From Poteriospumella lacustris (taxonomy: Eukaryota > Sar > Chrysophyceae > Chromulinales > Dinobryaceae): a DNA stretch of 63,222 nucleotides. A program made the translations under genes and the position numbers. How positions within the stretch are numbered: the stretch's first letter is position 1; each line of letters starts with the position of its first letter. Below, piece by piece: positions 1 to 8,860 of the stretch. The DNA lies in contig SMOI01000111.1 in the NCBI GenBank assembly GCA_008000375.1, forward strand, positions 37,637 to 100,858, in the 5' to 3' direction. Below the pieces are notes generated by a model. That model was not told where the DNA came from, searched no databases, and was given only the letters and a program-made list of their open reading frames with translations.

Positions 1-22
1 GGCGCAGGCAGCGTGACGTAGC

Positions 23-59
23 GTGATGCAGCGTACATCATTGACGTACGCTGCATCAC
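23..59. repeat. 14-bp perfect inverted repeat (hairpin)
   Basis: The arms at 23-36 and 46-59 are exact reverse complements and enclose a 9-nt loop (37-45). The left arm is the end of a run of short imperfect direct repeats beginning GCGTGA/GCGTAC. It lies about 70 nt beyond the CFAP20 stop codon, so it may sit in the 3' untranslated or termination region of that gene. Function is unknown. Confidence 0.7.
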
Positions 60-128
60 CCCGTACTCACGGCCTCTCTGGAACGCCGGGACAACGTGAA
101 CGCGCCGCGAAATGGACACAGGAGCGCC

Positions 129-964
129 TTACATATCCATCGCAGGGCCGGGACCACCAGCAGCGTTTTGCTGCTGTTGGGCGATGGGCAAGAACAGCTT
201 GAACTCCGGCGGCAACTCTTCCTCCGAGTAAAGACGGTCGGAGAAGTAGATGCGGCGGATGCGACAGTTGGCATGAATCTGCACCCGCAGAGTTTCGATG
301 TAGTTGGTTCCGTATGCGCGACGTGTGAAATCAGACAAGTTGAACTGAATTTGATTCCACCCTTCGTCGAGACGCATCGGCATTGTACAAATGAATGGCT
401 TCACCCGCGTCGTTGACTGATAGTTCGACGCGCGGAATCGTCTGCGCACATTCTTGTCATCCAACACCATTACCTCGAAGGTGAAGTATTTTCGCAACTA
501 TAAACACCAAAGGAGACATCAATCAGTAAAGGAGCAAGCCATCAAAGGTAAAGAAACACTTACATTCTTGATAATCATCACAAGGAAAGGAAGCTTGATA
601 CCAAGAGTCTTCTTGGGATCGGCAGGACATTGAATGAATGTTGTGCTGACGTTGGTGCCCATGATTTCCAAAACAGAAGACTGAATGTCAGGATCTGTGA
701 TGCGCTTGATGTGACCATTTCGAACTGTGAACAAAAATAGCAACGCAAAAATCATTAGCGAGGGAAGGACGGCATCAAGCATGGTCGTAAAGTACCTTTC
801 TTGTCCCAAATCTGCAATGGCTTACTCCTGTTTTGTGGATCGAAGCAAGACAACACACAGCATGATTAGAAATATGTTCTTGTAGTCATTCCACCTCTAG
901 AATACACTCACCCGATGGAGTACAAAATTGATAAAAATCCTGATTGATATGTGTTGCGAAACAT
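129..964 (-). CDS. CFAP20: CFAP20 (cilia- and flagella-associated protein 20, BUG22)
   Basis: The coding sequence joins four exons on the minus strand: 964-912, 827-796, 724-564 and 497-129, giving 204 residues. The start [10 protein letters not shown], then [26 protein letters not shown] and the long C-terminal exon ([31 protein letters not shown]) match the highly conserved CFAP20 family almost position for position. The family is normally about 193 residues; here a Q/G-rich tail adds roughly ten. CFAP20 is an inner-junction protein of the axonemal doublet microtubule and is required for ciliary motility and stability. The three introns (84, 71 and 66 nt) have GT-AG ends and the junctions restore the conserved frame. 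Its presence implies a flagellated life stage. Confidence 0.97.
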
Positions 965-1447
965 TGTGACTGTACCAATGGATCTGTTCGTCCAGCGAAG
1001 TCTGAATTATGTCCAGCTATCCCAATGACACACAAACAAGAGGTTGGATCGGACCTACAAACTATCGCAATAGGTTGTGGTAAGGTATTCCGACTTCATG
1101 GCAAAGAGCAATCGATCGTTACGCAAGCGACGCTGGTTCGTTGTCGCTTCAAAAATGCAACGACCATGTTTGGGTGTGGCCGTTTCGCTACGAATCAAGG
1201 CTTAATTTGGCCTCGGACCTTGGTTTTCGAAACGGTCCAGAGAAACAGTTTTTGTTTTGATGACGGTTAAAGATGCGTTTCTAGGGGTTGATGTTGTTTG
1301 TGGCGGTTTGAGGATTGGTGTACTTTGGTGTCTTTCTGAGAACCTGGCTTGCTAGGTTGCTCAACCCAAAACAAACACAGTTTCGATCACAATCTCAAAT
1401 CACAAACTTTCCCAAAGGTTAAATTAGTCCAATCTTTATTGTTCACG
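965..1447. promoter_or_regulatory. intergenic, divergent promoter region CFAP20 / DUF6818-like gene
   Basis: This 483-nt stretch separates two divergently transcribed genes and must hold both promoters. An open frame across it on the plus strand has no recognisable similarity and overlaps the CFAP20 first exon antisense. I see no clear TATA box. Confidence 0.4.
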
Positions 1448-2348
1448 ATGACTGACAACTCTCAATTCATGGATACCTCTCAAGTGGGCCTCGTCGATGA
1501 CTTCGATGTCAGCAAGAGAAATTCAGGCCGCGGTTCGATCGGTCGTGCCCCCGGAGTTACGAACTACAACCCTGATAAAATTCAAATTATGTTGGAGATT
1601 GTCCAGGAGTTCGTTCCTACGAATGATGACGAATGGGAACTCGTTTGCCAGAAGTTCAACCAAACATTTCATGTAAGTCAATTGTTAGGGAATTTGAATT
1701 TCGGGTCGTTGATGGTCCTGAAAATTTGAAATTTGTTTGTCAACGGTTTTCTTATCATGTTGTTTTATGTTCTCACAGGAGGATCGCTTGATGAAGTCCT
1801 TGAAGCGCAAGTTTAGCGAGCTTGTTGCTGGTGGAACCAAGACAACTTCTCATGATTTGACTCATTTCGTAAACTGGGCGAAGAAACTGTCTCTTCGTGT
1901 CCGAGAGAAGACCACCGGCAAGCCCTATGCTGAACCCGTCGAGAATAGCGGTCTTATCCTTCCTCCTCCTGGTGAAGAGGGAGATATTCAAGCATCTGGT
2001 TTGCCCTGGGGTGCAAGCGCCTCGAGTCTCCCGACGCCAGCTTTGGCGCCTCGTATCCGAAAGAACCGTTTGTCAAGTCCTGGTCCTGGAGGTGCCGCGA
2101 CGGAGGTGTCACCAGTGTTGACGTTCTTGCAAATGCAGGCCACCACTCAATCCCAAAATCATCAACAGGTTGTCAATTTGCTTCAGCAAGTGATCGCCTT
2201 GTTGCAAGATGGAGGAGCCGCCGGTAACAAGCGTGCTCGCTCAAAGAGTGGACACAATGATGACGACGACGCGTCTGTAACCGCGAAGAAGACTCGTGCT
2301 CAATCAGAAGATGACAATGAGAATGACGACAAGCGTGCCCGCAAATAG
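1448..2348 (+). CDS. DUF6818-like nuclear protein
   Basis: Two exons, 1448-1672 and 1779-2348, give 264 residues; the 106-nt intron has GTAAGT and a pyrimidine-rich CACAG acceptor. Residues ~30-110 (GRAPGVTNYNPDKI, NDDEWELVCQKFNQTF, then RLMKSLKRKFSEL after the splice) resemble the Myb/SANT-like DUF6818 domain, a family I associate with oomycetes and relatives. The rest is polar, with a short helical segment around VVNLLQQVIALLQ and a basic/acidic tail (KRARSK, KKTRAQ, DDKRARK) that looks like nuclear localisation signals. A DNA- or chromatin-associated role is an inference. The start at 1448 is the first ATG before the conserved region; upstream frame lacks an ATG. Confidence 0.8.
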
Positions 2349-2695
2349 ATGCACATCCTCTATGCTGACAAATGCCGCAAACTACCCTATACATAAACGT
2401 TGAATTCATGCTGTTTCATTATTATAGTCCACGCCCTTTTTTTTTTTATTTCAATTATGATTCGTAATTTATTGACGAATTCCCAACCCTACTTTCGTTG
2501 TTCGCTTATTTTGTCTACATAGGAAATTAAAGAGCACGTTACACCGCAAGGGCTACAGTCCATGTCCATGGCGGCGCGATGCAACTATGTTTACTCTATC
2601 TTCATTGGATACACGTAAATATTGTTCGAAGTTAGTATTGACCTTGAGATCCAACCTATAGATCTCCATCACTTCGAAATGTAAACAGTCTAAGT
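2349..2695. other. intergenic, convergent 3' ends
   Basis: This is AT-rich sequence between two convergent genes, including a T-run near 2438-2447. No coding or structural signal stands out. Confidence 0.4.
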
Positions 2696-4286
2696 CTAAT
2701 AGTACACACTCATCGCTACCGTCGTCCACAAAGTCACCGTGAAGATACTCGTACCGTACAAGAACACATACATGTACGACATACTACTCGCTGCAGAAGT
2801 GATTCCAAGTTGATTCAAGGCCACGATCAATACTTGCGCCGATGGCGAACAACTTTCCAACATGATGATCAACAACATGAGGCGTTGATCTTTCGAAATG
2901 AGACCCAGGCTAATGAAAATAGGATTCACCATCAGCATGACCAGTGGAGGGAGAAAGAGCCTATGTAGTGGGGGGGGGGGGAGAACATGGTCGTGAGTTT
3001 TCACCTTTAGAAGAAACACACAATTCACACAAAGTACGAGTCGATTACCTGCAAATAATCAAAGCAAGAACTGATCGGAGAGGCGGCAATTCTTTGGCCG
3101 GTGTTGCTGACGAAGGACTGACCAAACCCTTCTCCGGTATTTCTCCTGGTAGCGCCACGTCTTCGTCAGAAGACACAGGAAAAGCACTGTAAGGTTGAAC
3201 GATATCTGTTTCAATGTCTTCAGACATATTGTCAACCGGTGTGTCAGGTTCTTCGATGCCACCGAATTCACCCACACGAGGTTCAGGTGCCAGCATAGGT
3301 TTACGCACCAGACTGTCATGTGCAGAAGTGTCACTGAATAGAAACCGATCAACATATTGCTGGACTTTATGCACGGGAAAGTCACATTGTGCTAGCGACG
3401 CAGCCATAATCAACGTATTCAAAGCGACGACCGGCTCTCCAACAGTGTCCATCGCCGAGCCAATGACGTACAGCCCTCCGTCAGAAGAGAAGAATTGATA
3501 TTGAAGAGCTGGAATCAAACCGATAAATAACGCAACCATAACTGCGATAATTGCGGGACTGGCAATGACCTTTTTCGCAGATAGGTAGAATTGGCTGTCA
3601 GCGAATCGACCCATGAAATCGGACACCGTTTTCGGCTGCTGTACCGCACCACCAGAGGAAATGACCTTGTTGGCTGGTATGTTTGCACTATGAATCTCCC
3701 CACCATCTCCAAGAATTTCTCGTTGTTTCAGTCGTTGCAAAGTAGGGAAGCTGTATCCCCAAAACATGATGAACCACACGATCATATATACAAAGATCAT
3801 CGACGAGGCTTCTTCGTAGCATTTGTCAGAGTCGTGATTGAAGTCGGCATTGATCAAATTGTCTTGACACAAGATTTGCATGACTAAGATAGGGAGACCA
3901 ATGGCATTTCCATTTCCTACTGCAACTTTGATGGCGATAAATAATTCGCTATTGCGATCCCCGTTTTCCTCCCCGTGTATACGGTAGCCAATGACATCAC
4001 AAATCAGAAACGAAATAGAATTGATCATGAAACAAAACAGCGTCAGAATTCCAATCCGAAGCAATAAGGAAAAGTTGATTGTTCCTCCCAACGATTTGAT
4101 GATCAGGCAAGGCAAAAGAACTATGTTGCTGAGACGGGACATGTGTTTCAAAGCACCCGGTGGGAGAATTGGATCGTTTCGCGGATACTTGGCCGCCAGA
4201 ATACCGACAATTGAAATAACAAGAAGCTTCATCATAGCCTTTGATGAGCTCAGAATGATGGACGCGATCATTGAACCAGACCCCAT
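2696..4286 (-). CDS. PIN/PILS-type auxin efflux carrier family membrane transporter
   Basis: Exons 4286-3049 and 2960-2696 are joined across an 88-nt intron whose polypyrimidine tract is an unbroken run of about 12-13 C on the coding strand. The N-terminal half has about five hydrophobic helices with the family's typical segments (LLVISIVGILAA, LSNIVLLPCLIIKSLG, VAVGNGNAIGLPILVMQ). A hydrophilic cytosolic loop follows, and five C-terminal helices include LIICRLFLPPLVM, formed by the splice. This is the architecture of the Membrane Transport Protein family (PF03547), bile/arsenite/riboflavin-like ten-helix carriers. The substrate cannot be read from sequence. The loop is longer and more acidic than usual. 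The start is the ATG before MGSGSMIAS; extra 5' exons are possible because the frame stays open upstream to an AG at about 4314. Confidence 0.85.
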
Positions 4287-4995
4287 TTCTTCTTCAGTTT
4301 GTGTGGCTGCGCTGGCAATCAGAAACACAACAACTCAGGAAAATCACCATTCACGTTGCTTGCATGTGAGTTCGGGACGAGGCTAAGCACTCATTCCAAT
4401 GATGCTAATGAAAATGCAAACAAAGAAATGACTATACTGGAATACTGGAACGTCCACTCGGATGATTACCGATAAGATGGACGACGGAGAAGTCATCACG
4501 AGGTGCATGATGATCGTCATCGTGACTAAGTACGTTATTGATTCTATACTCACAATGTATTTAGCTATCTCAGCTGTCAACATGTACAAGAAAGAGTTCT
4601 GAAGTCGCTGGACGAAAGACAACTTCTGACTTACTTTGGACTTTGGACGTCCTTCACCTTTATTTACATGAACGCAACGATCATCGAAGTCCAAAGTCGG
4701 TGATTCCCTCACATGGCAGAATTGGCTTCAGCACAATGTTGACTTACCTCTAAGAAATGCGCACAACCCAAACAAAGGCCCACAATAAGTAGCGATGAGT
4801 CGCCTTAGTGGACGCAAGTTCCGGTGGGTCGGCGCGACTGCCGACATCCTCTTGGTTGGCTCACCTGTTCCCCAGTTACTGTCAGATTCTTGGAGTGTAC
4901 ACCAGCAATATTTTCGGATGGAAATGGAAACATCGTGGCCACTCTACTCTGAATGGGGATAGAGTTTTGCGCTCTTCTGGGATGCAGACGACCGT
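4287..4995. other. upstream region of the PILS gene, possible 5' exons
   Basis: No gene can be supported here. A minus-strand segment at 4847-4748 starts with ATG and ends in a good donor (GTAAGT). It would encode a 33-residue piece, but I could not join it to the transporter without hitting stop codons. Other donor-like sites (about 4640 and 4550, minus strand) suggest spliced 5' untranslated exons. Some hydrophobic open frame on the minus strand (4383-4560) may be decayed coding sequence. Confidence 0.3.
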
Positions 4996-5309
4996 GTTCG
5001 ACAGTTGCTTCCGCGAGACTGGAGATTGGAGAGAGTGCGACTTTGTTGAATCACACACTATCTCCATCTCCGTCCGCTGTTACAACTTTCAACAACGGCG
5101 TCGCGTTGTCTCCATTAACTCCTACGGCACCCACGACACCAGCTCCTGCGTCCGAGGAGAAGCGACGGCCTGTCCCGCCATTGCTATCGAAGTCACCAAG
5201 CGGCCGCACTTTCGGTGGAGTTGCCCAAAGTGCAGGCCGCAAATTGGAAACGGTGGCGTCTCCTTCCACCCCCACGGACTCACCAAGCAGTCAAGCTGTG
5301 GAGAGGTGA
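4996..5309 (+). pseudogene. inverted partial copy of the phosphatase gene 3' end
   Basis: This fragment repeats, in opposite orientation, the last ~104 codons of the phosphatase gene that ends at 5525. The two copies are nearly identical at the nucleotide level; the one difference I see in the core is one base that turns an alanine codon into valine near the stop. No start codon context, promoter or catalytic domain accompanies it, so it cannot make a phosphatase. It lies directly upstream of the PILS gene. Confidence 0.8.
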
Positions 5310-5477
5310 GTGTGTTTGGTCTTATGTCAATGTCAACGGATTCTTCTGTTTCTTCAAGTCACTTGTAAAGTCAATTTAAATAATCAGTCTTCTAAATCAT
5401 GACGGATGTGAGAAGCAAAGTAAAATTAATTAGTTTCTTTTACGATGACGGATCCGTTTAGAAGTTCTCGTCCGAAT

Positions 5478-5484
5478 TATTTAC
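5478..5484 (-). terminator. GTAAATA 3'-flank motif (phosphatase gene)
   Basis: Minus-strand GTAAATA 40 nt after the stop codon. It is one of ten occurrences at gene 3' ends in this window (see findings). Confidence 0.4.
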
Positions 5485-5524
5485 TTGAAGAAAACTGAAG
5501 AATATTGACACAAACTAAACACGC

Positions 5525-8339
5525 TCACCTCTCCGCAGCTTGACTGCTTGGTGAGTCCGTGGGGGTGGAAGGAGACGCCACCGTTTCCAATTTGCGGCCT
5601 GCACTTTGGGCAACTCCACCGAAAGTGCGGCCGCTTGGTGACTTCGATAGCAATGGCGGGACAGGCCGTCGCTTCTCCTCGGACGCAGGAGCTGGTGTCG
5701 TGGGTGCCGTAGGAGTTAATGGAGACAACGCGACGCCGTTGTTGAAAGTTGTAACAGCGGACGGAGATGGAGATAGTGTGTGATTCAACAAAGTCGCACT
5801 CTCTCCAATCTCCAGTCTCGCGGAAGCAACTGTCGAACGGACGCCCAGCTCCCCAGTTGTGAAACTCCCACGTCTGCTTGGAGGATTGGATGGAAACACC
5901 ACCGCACTGTCCGTACTTCCTGCTGCTTGAATCTCTGCGATGGCTGTAGCAATTTCCACTTGCATAACCTCCCGCTTAAGACTGGGCTGGCGGCTGAATC
6001 GTCCCGCAGGTGGGAACTCGCCACCACCCATGCTTCCCCGACGACTGAGAGTACCAATTTCGGTGCGTTTGAAGCTGGATTGTCGACTGAACTGACCGGG
6101 TCCCACAGGAGGAGCAACACTGGACGTGGTAACAGGTTCCATAAAGCCATTGACACTTCCACGTCGGCTCATAGGTGCAGAGTTCAGTGGTGTCTCCTTT
6201 CTGGACAAGCTCTGTTGTCGACTGAATTGTCCAGGGCCAACAAATGTAGCTGAAGCAGCCCTTGTTATTCGCCCAGCCTCGGGCTCCACAGTATCCCCAT
6301 CCAACGGTCCCACGGCAACATCGCCGGCTGTGGATGCGCGGAAGAATGGCGGTACGATTAAGTCACCGTCGATGTGTTCAGTTGTCATCAGAACAGGAAT
6401 ATGGTGGTCGTCATACGAATCGGCACTGGCGACCATCTTGATGCCCAAACCATGGTCACGATCCAAAGCGAAACTGTGATCACCATTGACAGCTTCATCG
6501 CGCATCGGCGACAAAAACGCATCACTTCCGGAAGACTGTCGCGAACGCTGGACTGTGAACGATCCTCCCGTTTGCAAGTTAAGAACTTCTTTGTTGACCA
6601 CCAAATCTGCAGCCCCAGAAGGCGAAAGCACTTCATTTGCGGCAGGGAGCTTTGTTTTGCTCAATGATGCGACCAGCGCGGCCAATGGAGAATTGGATGC
6701 GCTCTGATTCTTCACATGATCATCCAGCTCGGACAAATTCGGCTCAGGGCTGCTCGGATTGCTGAGGCAGTTCTTCAATTTTTCGGTCGATTGTCTGGTC
6801 ATGCTCAATGATTTTGACGCCATTGGCGTTGATTCCGGCGTCATTGTTGTAGCGGGCGACTCTTTCATGGGAGTAACCGGCGAGGTAACAGTGATTGGTG
6901 CAGTATCGACGACCCCGATGCTGATATCTGAAGCTTCTGTCGAGACTGTTTTTGGGGTGTCCTTCAAAAACGCGGGGCTGTTGCTCACGGATTCTCCATC
7001 TTCTTTCTTCGTTGTCACGGAAAACGTGAGAGACTTCGGAGGAGATGATTCCCCGTTCGTAGAAGTCGCCGGTTGAATTGCGTTTTCTTTGGCAGGAGCA
7101 TCGTCGTCATCTGCATGCGTAACCGCATCCTGGACGCTTGCGATGCCAGGAACATTCAAAATGTTGGTTGCGCTATTTTGCGCACTTCCAGAGGGTGATG
7201 ATCGGCCAAACAGTTTCTTCAGGGCCGAAGAAGCGGGACTCATAACTCGCGTGAGCATGCTTGGAGAGGGTGCACGTGGGCCTGGTGGTGCCTCTCGGTA
7301 ACTGCGCATCATTCCATTCACGATCCGAATAACTTGGTCTCGTTGTGTTTGGGTTTGAGGAGATCCGACCTCCACTCGACATCTCCTCAGATCATGAACC
7401 GCCTGACAGCGTTCCATAGCTTCGTAGGGATTAAGCTGTCAAAGAGACACATGATGGCACGGTAAGCTACCGTAACGAACAGAAGCTGATGTCAAAACAG
7501 CAACTTACCCCATACATAATGTGCAGCATAATGGAGACCACTGTCCCCGTCCGGCCGTGGCCGCCCCAGCAGTGGAGATAAATTACCTCTCCAACGCTTA
7601 TATCGTTGACAAGCTTCCTAGCAAGTTCAAGAACTTTGCTGTCATCAGTAATTCCGCAGTCGATAATGGGGCAGTGTTCGAATGACAAATTCTCGTAGTC
7701 AACAATTTTGTGATCTCGAAGTGCGGGAATAAGACCCTTGTTTGCCACGATATGCTGAACGTCTTCAAAATAAGGCCGTAAAGCTAAGCCTTCTCTCCAC
7801 ATTCCTTCTGGAACCCCAGGACGATACTGATGGCAAAAGAACTAATAAGACATGCACAGAAGCCATGGTCGACACGAAAACAATACATACCTCTTGTTGT
7901 AAGCAAACAAATTTTCTTACTCCAAGTTTGAGAACAGAGGTAATGAGCTCGAATGTCTCGATATCGTCTTGAGACGCTGGATAGGCTCCAACTAAGAGGA
8001 TTCCAGGGATAACCCAGTTGCTTTCATTTGTAGGGCCCACATACTAAACACAACACAACGGCAATTTAGAAACGGTGCTGTTCATGGTCACGATTCGAAG
8101 TAACATACGTGTTCGTAGCGTAACTGATTGAGCGGCGTTAGAGGTGTGAAACTATGATTTCTGAAATCCACAGAGTAGTGCTGCTGGGCCAGGTCGGGAA
8201 GCAAAATATTTTTGCCACTTCCAGACAAGCGCCTGGATTGCTGTGCCTGTTGAGGCTGCTGTGGCTGAAACGGAGCTGCGATATTGCGCTTCTTTGATGC
8301 CCCTGCGGAGGGAATGAGGCCTGCCGATTGTGCTTGCAT
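5525..8339 (-). CDS. tyrosine/dual-specificity phosphatase with long disordered tail
   Basis: Four exons, 8339-8109, 8043-7891, 7826-7509 and 7435-5525, encode 870 residues. Residues ~75-270 form a cysteine-based phosphatase domain. It starts YVGPTNESNWVIPG.LLVGAYPAS and carries the P-loop HCWGGHGRTG (C-x5-R, Cys near residue 214). A conserved C-terminal element follows, LNPYEAMERCQAVHD, then SPQTQTQRDQV, split by the last intron. The loop resembles a protist/plant group of single-domain phosphatases rather than classical PTPs. A glutamine/proline-rich N-terminus precedes it and some 570 low-complexity Ser/Thr/Pro-rich residues follow, with repeated GPGQFSRQ.S and RRGS elements that look like basophilic kinase sites. 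Substrate unknown. The terminal ~100 codons are duplicated inverted next door. Confidence 0.85.
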
Positions 8340-8860
8340 CGTCGCTGTCAGCAAGCTTCGGTAAAAAGGATTTGTTCAATAAAAAATAAAAAAAATACTT
8401 CAGCAGAGATTTCTGTTTAAACCCAGACCAAAAAAGACCGCCCAACAAATTGTCTGGATGGAATAGAAAATGTCTGCTTTTGCTGTTTACTTGATCCGGA
8501 GTTGCTTTTTATTTGCGAACATTGCAAGCTTGTTTGCTGTTGCTGGTCACGGCGTATCCGTTTCAACCGCTCATCATGTGATCACAGATCCTCTGTGTCA
8601 TTTTGGGAGTTTGGAACGATCGGTTTACTCGAAGCACGGGGGTTAGTTCGTGCACTAAACAGGACCATCGTTGTGTTGTATGCATACTTCAGCAATACTT
8701 ATTTACAAATGCAATAAAACAATGCACATGTGAAATTACAAAACAACAAGCTACAGAAAATGCAGCTTGAATTGAGCGTCCACTGAGGGAGATGGGAGCA
8801 GCAGAATCCGCGAATCATCCATCTCAGCTCTTAACAATAAACTGTTGGTCATGGAATTGC
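8340..8860. other. intergenic, phosphatase promoter and PLK4-like 3' end
   Basis: Both flanking genes run leftward, so this 521-nt stretch holds the phosphatase promoter and the 3' region of the kinase gene. No conserved open frame is seen. Confidence 0.4.
8700..8706 (-). terminator. GTAAATA 3'-flank motif (PLK4-like gene)
   Basis: Minus-strand TTGTAAATAAG about 155 nt past the stop codon; a member of the recurrent 3' motif. Confidence 0.35.

Larger units (their letters stand above)
4996..5838. repeat. inverted duplication, ~313-bp arms around a ~215-bp spacer
   Basis: Arms are 4996-5309 and 5525-5838, symmetric about position 5417. Weaker similarity continues some 45 nt into the spacer on both sides (GTGAG.GTGTTT then TTCTTCAAGT), so the duplicated block was originally larger and its inner parts have diverged. 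Confidence 0.85.

Noticed and set aside
944-1270. 108-codon plus-strand frame upstream of the DUF6818-like gene
   Set aside because: Overlaps CFAP20 exon 1 antisense and has no similarity or splice context.
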